NCBI GenBank assembly: GCA_016839635.1 | Contig: JAEOTV010000073.1 | Span: 19,438-83,437, forward strand | Direction: 5' to 3' | Length of the DNA: 64,000 bases | Source: Promethearchaeota archaeon | Lineage (GTDB): Archaea > Asgardarchaeota > Lokiarchaeia > Sigynarchaeales > SOKP01 | In this document: positions 28,422 through 37,860 of the stretch, in pieces | How positions within the stretch are numbered: the first letter of the stretch is position 1 | Layout: each line of letters opens with the position of its first letter | Translations under genes and position numbers: made by a program | Notes under the pieces: generated by a model | Seen by the model: only the letters and a program-made list of their open reading frames with translations | What the model was told of the DNA's origin: nothing | Database searches by the model: none

Positions 28422-28931
28422 TTAGTTTATTGAACGATCTTTATCTAATAATACTCCAAAAATAAGAAAGCCTGTTCCAATAAAAGGTCCTATTACTCCG
28501 AAATGTGGAATATATCCCCCTCCACCAAGGCTCCAGTGGGGAAATCCATTAATTCTATAAAACACTTCCATCATAATTATCCATGCTAGAGTCGAGATTG
28601 CTATTAAAGTAGCCAGAATCAACATGTTTCTTCTTTTGCCTTTAGTTTCTACTGATACTTTTCTGTAAATAAGTGATGTGGTGATTGATATTATAGCACT
28701 TGAGAAGATAATTGCTGCAAAAATAAATGAGATTATAACTAGCATGAGATCAGTCCTTAAGAGTCCTATTACCAATGGGCCTGGATCTGTTTCTAAATAT
28801 AATTGAGTGATCCATACAAAATAAGTATTACCTGGTTCAGTATGAAAGGAAGTTGGTGTGAGTATTGCAAATATTGTTAAAATTCCTCCAATAATTGATA
28901 AAATTTTAGCATTTTTTTTGAGAAAATTCAA
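28422..28931 (-). CDS. Four-helix membrane protein, paralogue family member
   Basis: Unknown function. 169 residues with four transmembrane helices and conserved TPTSFHTE, YFVWITQ and PHFGVIGPFIGTG segments shared with the broken gene at 30222-30749 and, more weakly, with 27890-28405. The start is TTG at 28931, set by AAGGTG 7 nt upstream (28939-28944). No GTGCAC element is visible upstream, unlike in the broken paralogue. It is followed by its paralogue at a gap of 16 bp. Confidence 0.74.
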   Translation of the reverse strand: MNFLKKNAKILSIIGGILTIFAILTPTSFHTEPGNTYFVWITQLYLETDPGPLVIGLLRTDLMLVIISFIFAAIIFSSAIISITTSLIYRKVSVETKGKRRNMLILATLIAISTLAWIIMMEVFYRINGFPHWSLGGGGYIPHFGVIGPFIGTGFLIFGVLLDKDRSIN

Positions 28932-28981
28932 TTTAAAACACCTTACTAAGTCTATGAAACTTTTTGAAATGTATGTAAGTA

Positions 28982-30058
28982 CTATTTTTTATATCTATAT
29001 ATAATAATAATTATTGTAATTACACTTGTCAAAATAACAAATATTATTATCGGTATTATATAATTTTGATTATCACTTGGTGGAACATGTGAAAGTTCGA
29101 GGATTTCCAATCCATGATCTAAATCAGTTATATACACTAGATTATTATCGACAAACAAATTTCTTGTGTGTCCTCCATCATTAAATCCACTTATCTTCCA
29201 AGGACTAGTAGGATTACTAACATTAACGATTTCAAGCCCATCATTATCATCTGATAAAAAAGCTATCTCCTCTAAAATAAACGAAAAATATACATTACCT
29301 CCATTATCAAATGAACCTAAAGTTATCGGATGGAATGGATCACTTACATTTAAGATCTCTAAACCATTTGAACTATAACACAAAAAAGCAGTATCTTCAA
29401 TAACATCAACACTGTAAGCACCTACTCCGTTAAAGCATCCACCGACTTCGAATGGATTACATGGATCTGAGATGTTTAGTATTTCTAGCCCTGCGTGATA
29501 TTCTGCTATATAAGCTAAGTCTCCTTTAATAAAAACTCCGTTAGGGGATCCACCATCATTGTATTCACCAATTTTAGTAGGATATCTAATATCGCTGCAG
29601 TTAATAATTTCAAGTCCATTTTCTAAACTCACTAAATAAACAAGATCTCCAACAGTGAAAACATCAAAAACATGTCCTCCATTATAAAAATCACTTATCT
29701 TAATAGGACTTAATGGATTTGATACATTGACTATTTGCAAACCACTAAAATAGTTCGCTAAGTAAGCGACTCCATTAAGAACATCGATACTATGAGTTAC
29801 TCCGAGGTCAAGGTGCCCCAACTCGGTTGGATTGTGAGGATCAGAAACATCAATAATTTGCAACCCTTCTTCATTTCCTCCAATATAAGCTATATCATCG
29901 ATTACAACAACATCCCAGGCACATAACGTGTCGAATTGTCCAATCTTTTGTGGATATAAATTTATATCGGCAGAGACAATATTACTTTTTGATAAGACCA
30001 TAAAAAAGAATAAAATAACAAGGAGATATTGTTTAGAAAGTACTTTTTTTGAATTCAT
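28982..30058 (-). CDS. LVIVD-repeat beta-propeller surface protein
   Basis: Predicted secreted or membrane-anchored protein. A signal peptide (about residues 8-30) is followed by seven or so repeats of the LVIVD type, each with GLEIINCSD-like or GLQIVNVSN-like strands and a following DP or NP turn, which form a beta-propeller. A C-terminal transmembrane helix and basic stop-transfer YRYKK anchor it, so the propeller faces outside. It carries copy 2 of the repeated GTGCAC element 54 bp upstream of its ATG. Function is probably adhesion or ligand binding. Confidence 0.83.
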   Translation of the reverse strand: MNSKKVLSKQYLLVILFFFMVLSKSNIVSADINLYPQKIGQFDTLCAWDVVVIDDIAYIGGNEEGLQIIDVSDPHNPTELGHLDLGVTHSIDVLNGVAYLANYFSGLQIVNVSNPLSPIKISDFYNGGHVFDVFTVGDLVYLVSLENGLEIINCSDIRYPTKIGEYNDGGSPNGVFIKGDLAYIAEYHAGLEILNISDPCNPFEVGGCFNGVGAYSVDVIEDTAFLCYSSNGLEILNVSDPFHPITLGSFDNGGNVYFSFILEEIAFLSDDNDGLEIVNVSNPTSPWKISGFNDGGHTRNLFVDNNLVYITDLDHGLEILELSHVPPSDNQNYIIPIIIFVILTSVITIIIIIYRYKK

Positions 30059-30111
30059 TTTTTATCTAATATTTTTTAAAGGTTTAATAAAATTTTTAAC
30101 AATATGATTAT

Positions 30112-30140
30112 AAAGATTTAAGGTGCACTTTTCGAACATT
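30112..30140 (-). promoter_or_regulatory. Repeated promoter/operator element, copy 2
   Basis: On the minus strand this reads GTTCGAAAAGTGCACC followed by TTAAATCTTTATAA. It lies 54 bp upstream of the LVIVD-repeat gene. The GTGCAC core is palindromic, and the final CTTTATAA resembles an archaeal TATA box. Confidence 0.65.
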
Positions 30141-30221
30141 TTTAAAGATTTAATTGTCCAAAAGTAAAAAAAAATTAAAAAAAAAAAGAAAACGATAAAT
30201 TATTCTTAAAAAATAATAGAT

Positions 30222-30749
30222 CTAGGATTTTAATTTATTTGGTGAACCAACATTTTTATCTAATAAAACACCTATTATAATAAGGCTGGTTCCAATAAAT
30301 GGCCCAATCACTCCAAAATGCGGTATATAATGTCCCACTCCAATACCAATCCAATGGTTAGCCCCATAAATCATATAAAAGACTTCCATCATGATAATCC
30401 ATGTAAGAGTTGATAACGCAATTATTATTGCTAGAATTAAAAAAAGCTTCTTGTGTTTTTGAACATATAATAATTTTTTACGATAAATAAATGAACTTCT
30501 AATTGTTATGATAGCGCTTGAGAAGATCATTACTGAAAGAATAATAGAAAATGTAAGAAGTATAGGATCATTCCTTAAGAGTCCAACACTAATAGGTGGT
30601 GGAGCAACATTTAAAAATGTTTGGAACATTCACACATAGTAAGTAGCTATTATGTCTGTAGAGAAAGAGGTTGGAGTGAATACGGCTATTAATGTAATAA
30701 AACCTCCAATAAAAGGAAAATAGCTTGCATGTCGTTTAAAAAAAGTTAT
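30222..30749 (-). pseudogene. Four-helix membrane protein gene interrupted by in-frame TGA
   Basis: The longest ATG frame (30222-30629, 135 residues) lacks the first helix. Upstream of it the same frame continues past one TGA (30630-30632) to an ATA at 30749 and encodes residues that match the intact paralogue at 28422: IGGFITLIAVFTPTSF against IGGILTIFAILTPTSF. The TGA falls exactly at a tryptophan conserved in both intact paralogues (YFVW and FYLW). This is a nonsense change, or a sequencing error. The codon at the start position is ATA with GGTG 7 nt upstream. It keeps copy 3 of the GTGCAC element. Confidence 0.78.
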
Positions 30750-30802
30750 ATAAGAACACCAAATCCTCTATAATACTTAAAGAGTTAAGTCATATTATTT
30801 TA

Positions 30803-30830
30803 AAAGGTTTATGGTGCACTTTTCGAAAAT
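30803..30830 (-). promoter_or_regulatory. Repeated promoter/operator element, copy 3
   Basis: On the minus strand this reads TTCGAAAAGTGCACC followed by ATAAACCTTTTAAA, 54 bp upstream of the ATA at the head of the interrupted four-helix gene. Spacing and sequence match copy 2 closely. Confidence 0.62.
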
Positions 30831-30862
30831 TCAAAATAAGAAAGTATCTCAAGAATAGAACT

Positions 30863-31630
30863 TTAAGAATCTAAAATTTTTTCAACTAATTTATTTAAAG
30901 CAATGAAGCTTTTTGACTTTTCAGGAATATCTATTATTGGTTTACCCTTTAATTCAAATTCAGTTATTACATTATCTTCAGGAATCTCTCCTAGTAGTTT
31001 TAAATTAAGATCTTTCAATTTTTGTTTTATGTGGTTTGTATTCCCCTTGACTCGGTTTAGAATAAGGCCAAGCTCTTTATAATTAGTGAATTTCTTTGCA
31101 CTTTCACGTATAGCAGCAGCAGTTTCAATACTGCGCATCGAGATATCTGAAACTATCAATAAAAAATCTACTGATTCTATCACCATTCGATTGATCTGTT
31201 CAAGTCCTGCTTCACAATCGATTAAAACTATATCAAAATCCTTAGAAATCGATCCAATAACCTTTCGCAAAAGAGTATTTGAAGGACAAAAACATCCAGG
31301 TCCTTCAGGTTGACCGATTGAAAATAAACTAAAGTTTTTACTTTCAGCTATAGCACTATATACTTCAAAATCAATATTCTCTGCTACTGCTTTGAAATCA
31401 TTCGCCTTAGTTAAGATTTCATCTATAACCTCAGTTCTTAATTTTTCGAGACTTTTTTCAGGAATCAAATTTACCATTTGACTGAGATGAGGAAATGTAG
31501 GATCTGCATCAATTAATAATAATTTATATTCATATTTTTTTGAAATAGCCTTTGCTAGGAGAGCAGTAATTACTGTTTTACCAGAACCCCCTTTTCCAAC
31601 AACAGATATCACAAGAGGTTTATTTTCCAA
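30863..31630 (-). CDS. CooC/MinD-type P-loop ATPase, probable metalloenzyme maturation factor
   Basis: Deviant Walker A ATPase with GKGGSGKT at residues 12-19 and a LLIDADP strand. The feature that points to CooC (nickel insertion into CO dehydrogenase) is GQPEGPGCFCPSN with Cys113 and Cys115, the CxC metal site of CooC proteins. No CO dehydrogenase is encoded here; it is the last gene of the operon with HgdA/HgdB-like subunits and Fe-S proteins. The start is TTG at 31630, overlapping the previous gene by 11 bp, which implies translational coupling. It may load metal into, or energise, the dehydratase-like enzyme. Confidence 0.83.
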   Translation of the reverse strand: MENKPLVISVVGKGGSGKTVITALLAKAISKKYEYKLLLIDADPTFPHLSQMVNLIPEKSLEKLRTEVIDEILTKANDFKAVAENIDFEVYSAIAESKNFSLFSIGQPEGPGCFCPSNTLLRKVIGSISKDFDIVLIDCEAGLEQINRMVIESVDFLLIVSDISMRSIETAAAIRESAKKFTNYKELGLILNRVKGNTNHIKQKLKDLNLKLLGEIPEDNVITEFELKGKPIIDIPEKSKSFIALNKLVEKILDS

Positions 31631-32402
31631 TTTTCTCTCTCTCCACTAAGGCTTGTTTAATATTATAACACTCTGCTTGATAAGGGCATATTTCACAACC
31701 CCAATCATATTCACAATCAATTCTTTTCTTCCAGTTTTCTATTTTTTTTAACCATTTTTCATTTATAAATATATTAATTTTAGAAGTGATTTCAATAAAA
31801 TCATCAATTACATTTGAATAAGTGTTGACAAAAAATATTTCCATTGATTCAATTAGATTTGTAAATCGTTGCTTATACAAATAAAAAATAGCATTCCCTA
31901 GAAAATTAAATGTAAAATTCTTAATGATCTTTGTGCCAATTCTACACCAAAATTTCCTAGGAATTGTGCGTATTAAAAAACCTTCAATTCCATTAGATAT
32001 AAAACCAAATTGTCTTAAAGAATCCCAATCCTTTTCAGATATTTTTTTACCCCCGATTAGAATTATCATTCCAAAATCAACAGAAAATTGATTAATTTTA
32101 TTTTTTTCAAATCCGATAAGGGTTATTCTCCCATTTTTTAGTTGATTTATAAAATTTGGTTCAGAAAAGGGATATATCAATGAAAATGATTTTTTATTGA
32201 TACCTCCCAGTTCTAAGCTTGTTTCTTCTTGAAGAATTATCTCTTTATGCTTATCTAATTCTACTTTGATATTTAATTTTTTAAAAATACTTGTTGGATT
32301 TGAATCAATTTCATAAAATAATACGTTTTTCCCCTTCTTGGATTCAGAATTTAAATAATCTCTTAATTCATTAAGGAAATTTTCAAATATTTCGAGATTC
32401 AT
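31620..32402 (-). CDS. Unknown protein with C-terminal cysteine cluster
   Basis: Not recognised. The 260-residue protein has a mixed alpha/beta N-terminal two thirds without clear motifs. The C-terminal region ends in a spaced cysteine set C-x5-C-x2-C-x5-C (residues about 233-248, containing CEIC and CYNIK), which could bind an iron-sulfur cluster or nickel. It overlaps the start of the CooC-like gene and follows the HdrD-like gene by 52 bp, so it is part of the redox operon and may be the target of the CooC-like ATPase. Confidence 0.62.
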   Translation of the reverse strand: MNLEIFENFLNELRDYLNSESKKGKNVLFYEIDSNPTSIFKKLNIKVELDKHKEIILQEETSLELGGINKKSFSLIYPFSEPNFINQLKNGRITLIGFEKNKINQFSVDFGMIILIGGKKISEKDWDSLRQFGFISNGIEGFLIRTIPRKFWCRIGTKIIKNFTFNFLGNAIFYLYKQRFTNLIESMEIFFVNTYSNVIDDFIEITSKINIFINEKWLKKIENWKKRIDCEYDWGCEICPYQAECYNIKQALVEREKIGK

Positions 32403-32454
32403 AAAGATAAAATTATAATTGTATAAAAATAATAAAAAGAGAAGATTAATAGTT

Positions 32455-33705
32455 TTAACTCTTAATTGTTTTGTTTATAATTTCTGATAGATCAAAAGCT
32501 TTAATCTGCTCATCGTTAATATTTGCATTGAATTGATTTAGGCAGAAAGGACAACAAGACACAATTCCATCAGCTGTAGTATCTTTTGCTTCATTTATTC
32601 TTTCCTTAGCGGCAAAACTTGATAATTCTTTAAATGAAGACCTTACTCCACCTCCGGAACCACAACACCAAGCATTTTGTTTATTTCTTGGCATTTCAAT
32701 CAATTCAATTCCAGGAATATCCTTCAATACTTCTCGAGGGGGTTCATAAACTCCCATATGACGGCCGAGATGACAAGGATCGTGATATGTTAATTTCATA
32801 TCAAGATTATTCTTAAACTGTATCTCATTGTTCTTCATTTTTTCTTGAATATATTCAGGTAAATGAAGTATTTCAATACCATGATCAAGTCCAAATTTCT
32901 TAGGGTAAGTTTCTTTTAATGTACGATAACATCCCGCACAGGAAGTTAAGATTTTCTCAATCCCCTCGTTTCTAAAGAGTTTAACATTAGATTCAGCAAT
33001 CAATTTTGCTTTTTCAGTTTGTCCAGTCATATATATTGGGGATCCACAACAATGTTCATCTTTAAGTATCCTAAAATCAACTTTGAGGTGATTTAAAACT
33101 TCTGCTGTATTAATTGCGATGCTTTTTTCCCTATAACTCGCAGTACAACCAACAAAATATATCATTTTTGCATGAGGATTTTGTTTGATATTTGAAGGTA
33201 TCCAATTTGTTCTATCTTTATGTTTTTCCATATATGGATTATATTCTCTATCAACATATTCTGTATAATTTACCTGTTCTGGCATTGGGCCATAACCCCT
33301 TTTAACTGCTTCTTCTCTGAAGGCCATTAACCATTCACCAGCATAATTATGAATTTCAGGAATTTGACATTGTTGAGTACATGCTAAACATACTGAACAC
33401 TGATAAAAAATTTTAGCTAAATTTTCAGTCCATTCTAAGCGGTCTGAAGTAATAGCCCAAGAAAGTAGATTTTTACCCCCTAAATAATATGCTTCAAATT
33501 TTCCAAATTCTCCAGAAGGACAAACTCTTAACCAGCCTTCCTCTTGATATCCTGTTCTACAATTACCACATTTTCCGCACTGATACAAAATATCTTTATA
33601 ATAATCTAAATTTTTATGTCTTTCCATCTTTTGTATATCAGGGACTGTTTCTATTTTAGTTATGCCTTTACCTTCTACGAATTTTATTTTTTCTTCTTTT
33701 ACCAT
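32455..33705 (-). CDS. HdrD/GlpC-type iron-sulfur oxidoreductase with CCG domains
   Basis: Electron-transfer protein. The N-terminal part has two 4Fe-4S sets: CGKCGNC with a following VCPSG, and CSVCLACTQQC. Two cysteine-rich CCG domains follow: YFVGCTASY with HCCGSP, and YHDPCHLG with AWCCGSGGG, the noncubane-cluster motif of heterodisulfide reductase HdrB/HdrD. The best start is ATG at 33705 with GGAG upstream; a TTG at 33720 is also in frame. The gene starts 1 bp after the flavoprotein stop, so the two probably form a GlcD/GlcF-like complex that passes electrons to or from quinone, thiol or ferredoxin. Confidence 0.88.
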   Translation of the reverse strand: MVKEEKIKFVEGKGITKIETVPDIQKMERHKNLDYYKDILYQCGKCGNCRTGYQEEGWLRVCPSGEFGKFEAYYLGGKNLLSWAITSDRLEWTENLAKIFYQCSVCLACTQQCQIPEIHNYAGEWLMAFREEAVKRGYGPMPEQVNYTEYVDREYNPYMEKHKDRTNWIPSNIKQNPHAKMIYFVGCTASYREKSIAINTAEVLNHLKVDFRILKDEHCCGSPIYMTGQTEKAKLIAESNVKLFRNEGIEKILTSCAGCYRTLKETYPKKFGLDHGIEILHLPEYIQEKMKNNEIQFKNNLDMKLTYHDPCHLGRHMGVYEPPREVLKDIPGIELIEMPRNKQNAWCCGSGGGVRSSFKELSSFAAKERINEAKDTTADGIVSCCPFCLNQFNANINDEQIKAFDLSEIINKTIKS

Positions 33706-33706
33706 T

Positions 33707-35182
33707 TTAATCATCTCCAATTCCTTGTCCCGGATTCATAATATTATTTGGGTCAAGAAATTTCTTTATTTTTTCGATTAAATTGTTTGTTTCTGGATGA
33801 GTCTTATCTTTGTAATGCTGAACAACCCATTTTGGTGGTTTATACATAATTGTTCCTTCAAGTTGTTGAACAGCATCATGAATTTCTTTCAGAATTTGTC
33901 TTGTTTTCTTAATATCTTCAGGATCATTCTTATTAAAATTAACATTTGTCCTGGTGACACAATAATGCCCACCAAACATAATTCTACAATAATATTGAGG
34001 TGATTTTCCGTATTTAAGGCATATTTCTCTTGATACATTATAATATTTTATAATATTACGAGTTGTATTATAACATCCAATCCACTCTCCTCCACCACCT
34101 CTGGCAAAATTCCAGCATCCCCAAAATTGTATTGGAAGTTGACCTCCAGTTTCTGGGAATATATCACTTAAAACTCCTGTCATATTTTTAGGGAAATTTC
34201 TTGTTTGAATTCCTGCTGTTAATGGTTCCATATTATATTCCCTGCAAATCTTTTTGATGGCATCACATTGTGCTTTATGCTGTTCTTCTGTGTATGCCTC
34301 AGTTGTAATTACCCCAATAAAATCAGGTAATCCAATTGATATAGGATCTATTGCAACACTTTTCTGATCAAAACATTGAAGAGATTGCGCCCACCCCATA
34401 TTTGTCATCACCAAATCAACAATACCTAAACCTGCTTTGGATAATTTGAGCAGCATAGGAACACCATCTTCTACTCTTGCTCCAAATGGTAGAAAATCAG
34501 TTCGATATGGGAGTTTTGGCCAAATTTTTATTGCAGCTTTTGTTACAATTCCAGTAGTGCCTTCCCATCCTATAAATAATCCTGAGATATCTGGTAAAGG
34601 TTGTCTTCCATACCAATAATCAGTAAGACTACATGAACCTGCTCTTATTAATTCACCTGTTGGTAATACTACTTCTAAACCATTAGTAAACTCCGCTCCT
34701 GTTCCTCCGATCATACCAAGATCCCACATTCCATATGCTAAGCATGATGGAATCACACCTGTACCTGGTGGAGAAAATGTTACACCTGCTCTAAAATTTG
34801 GATGATTCTTATTAAGATATCCAATGAAATCAGCCCAAGTGATTCCTCCTTCAACAACAGCGTACATATCATCCTCATTTACTTCAAGTACACGATTCAT
34901 ACGCCGTAAATCTACTACTATCCCTCCTTTTCTAGGAGTAGCAATTGAGCCAAAGTTTATTCCTGATACCCAAGGTACAACAGGAATTTTATGATTATTT
35001 GCTACTTTTACAATTTCTTGAACCTCCTCAGCAGTTTGAGGCATGATAACAATGTCACATTTTCCCTCTGGCTCTGCTGTAATAAAGTCATAATGATATA
35101 AAAATTGTATCTCAGGCTCGTCAGAAACATACCTATCTCCTACTATTTTCCCTAATACAGCAACAATTTCACCATTATTCAT
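33707..35182 (-). CDS. FAD-binding oxidoreductase (VAO/GlcD type)
   Basis: Flavoprotein dehydrogenase of the vanillyl-alcohol-oxidase/PCMH family. The FAD-binding PCMH domain spans about 1-220 and includes VPWVSGINFGSIATPR, RMNRVLEVN, AVVEGGITWAD and SCSLTDYW. A C-terminal domain ends LDPNNIMNPGQGIG, the usual end of lactate/glycolate-type dehydrogenases. 491 residues is typical. The next gene starts 1 bp after its stop, so it probably hands electrons to the CCG-domain protein. The substrate is probably a hydroxy acid or an acyl derivative made by the upstream dehydratase-like subunits. Confidence 0.88.
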   Translation of the reverse strand: MNNGEIVAVLGKIVGDRYVSDEPEIQFLYHYDFITAEPEGKCDIVIMPQTAEEVQEIVKVANNHKIPVVPWVSGINFGSIATPRKGGIVVDLRRMNRVLEVNEDDMYAVVEGGITWADFIGYLNKNHPNFRAGVTFSPPGTGVIPSCLAYGMWDLGMIGGTGAEFTNGLEVVLPTGELIRAGSCSLTDYWYGRQPLPDISGLFIGWEGTTGIVTKAAIKIWPKLPYRTDFLPFGARVEDGVPMLLKLSKAGLGIVDLVMTNMGWAQSLQCFDQKSVAIDPISIGLPDFIGVITTEAYTEEQHKAQCDAIKKICREYNMEPLTAGIQTRNFPKNMTGVLSDIFPETGGQLPIQFWGCWNFARGGGGEWIGCYNTTRNIIKYYNVSREICLKYGKSPQYYCRIMFGGHYCVTRTNVNFNKNDPEDIKKTRQILKEIHDAVQQLEGTIMYKPPKWVVQHYKDKTHPETNNLIEKIKKFLDPNNIMNPGQGIGDD

Positions 35183-35303
35183 TTTTTTTTCACATTTTTA
35201 GAATTTAAAATATTAGATTATAATAATTTAAAATATTACCTTAATATTATTAAAGAGTTTTCGTGTATTTTTGTAAGTAGATAATCAAAAATAAACAATT
35301 TTT

Positions 35304-36593
35304 TCACAATAGTGTCTGAGCAAACAGTTTAATTTTTTCTCTTATTATTTTTTCAGAAGCGAATCGAGCATCTCCAACATCCACATCAATTAATAGCATG
35401 GGTATTCCCACTTCATCTCTTAGAGCTTCTCTTAAAATTTGGGGAACACTTCCAAACTGTTTACATCCAATATGCGATGTAAAAATAAAACAATCAGCAG
35501 AATAATCTTTTGCTAATTGAACACACTGATCAATAAAAGAGTAGTAAAATTCTGCAGATTGTTTAACCATAGGTGCTTCCATTGCCTTTTTTGCCATACC
35601 ATATAACAAAGAGTCTAAATCTGATTTAGTATTAATTGGTTCAGCGAAATTATAATTAAAAATATCGAACAGAATAGACATTCCTAGATGGCGATCCAGC
35701 CATTCCCCAAGTTCTAAATCAAAGAATATAATCATATATGGCCAAATACTCCTAATTTTTTCCTCTCCACCATGATGTTCATTATTTTTATATCGTTTTT
35801 TTGCAATTTCTAGCATTTCATTATAATAATTTACTTTTTCAGCACGTCCCGAAAAATAAATTGCTGCTGCTGCTGACATTGCGTTAAACATATTTTCTAC
35901 AGGACACGGTTTTGCTTTTTTCAATTCGAAAATTTCTAATTGCATTTTGGATACTTGATTTTCTAATTCAATGGCTTTTCGTAATTTTTCATAATCAGGT
36001 TCTTGATTGATTATTTTACCTAACTTTTCTATTCCTAATTTAATTTGCTCCCCATGATAATAATAACTCTTTTCCTCTTTCAAAAAAGGTAAATCTGGTG
36101 CAATCACGGGAATTTTTTTATAATAAGAAAAAAATGGATACGATGCATAAGTATTATCGCATGGAGCTGTTGGAGTTATAATAGCATCGAATTTGAATAA
36201 ATCATCCAGTGTCATCCCCATTGTACCTTTCTGAGATGTGCAGGTGTGAAATGGGTGACCCCAATTGGTAATTAAATCGTAATATGGTTCAGAACCATGT
36301 GGTAATAATGCTGCTAATAAATATGAAACGGCTTCTATACACACAGGTACACAATCAAAACAAGAAAGAAATTCTATAGGGAAAGAGAAATGATGGCCAA
36401 TTATGGGTAAACCTTCTCTTGCTTTTTGAATATATTCTTCCATTATTGATTTTAAAAGTTTTAATCCAATTCTTAATGATGGCATTCCATTATCAGGGAG
36501 TATACCATCTACTAATCCAGAAGTACTAGTGACTGCTTCATATAACATTTTATATGGAACAATTCTATTTTCCAATTTTAGATTTTTTATCAT
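35304..36593 (-). CDS. 2-hydroxyacyl-CoA dehydratase subunit, HgdB/BcrB-like
   Basis: Subunit of the 2-hydroxyacyl-CoA dehydratase / benzoyl-CoA reductase family, which removes water from or reduces CoA thioesters through a ketyl radical. Cysteines in conserved places are CFDCVPVC, HTCTSQKGT, TPTAPCDNT and HIGCKQFG, able to hold a 4Fe-4S cluster. 429 residues is normal. It is encoded with the second subunit 100 bp upstream. An HgdC-type activator ATPase is not found nearby. Whether it dehydrates, reduces a ring, or does something else cannot be told. Confidence 0.83.
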   Translation of the reverse strand: MIKNLKLENRIVPYKMLYEAVTSTSGLVDGILPDNGMPSLRIGLKLLKSIMEEYIQKAREGLPIIGHHFSFPIEFLSCFDCVPVCIEAVSYLLAALLPHGSEPYYDLITNWGHPFHTCTSQKGTMGMTLDDLFKFDAIITPTAPCDNTYASYPFFSYYKKIPVIAPDLPFLKEEKSYYYHGEQIKLGIEKLGKIINQEPDYEKLRKAIELENQVSKMQLEIFELKKAKPCPVENMFNAMSAAAAIYFSGRAEKVNYYNEMLEIAKKRYKNNEHHGGEEKIRSIWPYMIIFFDLELGEWLDRHLGMSILFDIFNYNFAEPINTKSDLDSLLYGMAKKAMEAPMVKQSAEFYYSFIDQCVQLAKDYSADCFIFTSHIGCKQFGSVPQILREALRDEVGIPMLLIDVDVGDARFASEKIIREKIKLFAQTLL

Positions 36594-36693
36594 GAATTTT
36601 ACCTAAATATCTCTTTTTTTTTTCCTTAAAATATTAATCCAATTTACCATTTCCACTTTAGTTACCATTTTACCATATATTTTATATCATTAG

Positions 36694-37860
36694 TTATATC
36701 ATTTCTAAGAAAGCTTCTATTCGTGTTTGCATGCGAGTTGTATCTGATTGATAGAATTCTCTATCCATATTTAGTACAGGAATTTCTAATTCTTTTAATT
36801 CATGCGTAAAGAGCATATTATCACAACCATGTAAATCGCAATTGTTTATTCTTTGTAGAATAACTCCTTCTACATTAGCTCTTTTGATCTCATCTTTTAA
36901 GAACTCTAAACGCCTTTCATGATCATCCATCATCCGCGGACATGATAATCTATAATATAAGCGTTTTGTGATACTTTCTAAAGGATCATCATTATTTCCT
37001 AGCCCCACATCATCCATAAAATTACGAGTTCCGAAACATAGAATATCTGATGCTATAACACCACCAGAATTTTCTATTAACTGGGTAAATTCAATATCAT
37101 CCACAATACTACCGACTAATATAATTCTCTTTTTATTGGTAGCATCAATATTCTCACGTTCTTTTAAAATTTTGATTATTCTCTTTAATTCTTCATTAGC
37201 AATATCTTTTGGAATTGATGAATTTGCCATATTTATTTGCAAAGCCTCTGTACCTGTAAGTTTAGGGTTAGTCTGAATTCTTAAATTATGTATCTCTCTT
37301 AAGAGTCTTCTATTCTCATTATGAATATCAATTGAATTCTTTAATTTTGTATCTGATATCTCTTGGATATTAAACTTATGTTCCAATTCTTCTTTAAGTT
37401 CTTCAATTTCTTTTTTGTACCATTCAAATCCCTCTTTTGTTATAATGTGAGGTAAAGCTAAATAAAATCTTTCTACTTTTTTTTTGAAGTTTTCCCGATT
37501 AAATACTTTAAGATCAAATAACTCAAACATCCTCCGACTATGATCACAGCTATTTAAAACTAGGAATCCATCTAAAAAATCGTATAATCCTTTTAGTGCC
37601 ATATCTAAAGTTGCTCTAACGAATGAACATGTGAATCTCACCATATAAATATCGCCAAATTCGGTATCTTTGTTTCCAGTTGCTCTTATTCGAAATGGTA
37701 ATAAATCGGCTGCATATAATAATTCTTCTGGAATATAAGTACAATAATAACCTACAACTTTATTACCAATTTTTTGCCAATTCTCAACATAAGAATTCAA
37801 TATAGAATTAGACACTGATAAAAAGGGATCATCAAGCAAATTCATATTTTTTCGCCTCAT
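36694..37860 (-). CDS. 2-hydroxyacyl-CoA dehydratase subunit, HgdA/BcrC-like
   Basis: Partner of the preceding subunit in the HgdAB/BcrBC family. The N-terminal domain has VGYYCTYIPEEL, VRFTCSFVRAT and LNSCDHSRRMF, which supply the three cysteines of the 4Fe-4S cluster; RINNCDLHGCDN lies in the second domain. The ATG at 37860 overlaps the stop of the SCP2-like gene (ATGA). A second in-frame ATG at 37845 sits 7 nt behind GAGGCG and may be the true start. 388 residues fits the family. Confidence 0.83.
   Translation of the reverse strand: MRRKNMNLLDDPFLSVSNSILNSYVENWQKIGNKVVGYYCTYIPEELLYAADLLPFRIRATGNKDTEFGDIYMVRFTCSFVRATLDMALKGLYDFLDGFLVLNSCDHSRRMFELFDLKVFNRENFKKKVERFYLALPHIITKEGFEWYKKEIEELKEELEHKFNIQEISDTKLKNSIDIHNENRRLLREIHNLRIQTNPKLTGTEALQINMANSSIPKDIANEELKRIIKILKERENIDATNKKRIILVGSIVDDIEFTQLIENSGGVIASDILCFGTRNFMDDVGLGNNDDPLESITKRLYYRLSCPRMMDDHERRLEFLKDEIKRANVEGVILQRINNCDLHGCDNMLFTHELKELEIPVLNMDREFYQSDTTRMQTRIEAFLEMI

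Noticed and set aside
30630..30632. TGA read as tryptophan (changed genetic code)
   Set aside because: TGA is the normal stop of several genes here, for example the transporter at 59898 and the SCP2-like gene at 37857, and tryptophan is coded by TGG throughout.
36600..36690. Short direct repeats of TTACCATTT in the gap between HgdA- and HgdB-like genes
   Set aside because: There are only two or three imperfect short copies in AT-rich DNA, with no regular spacing; not a CRISPR array.
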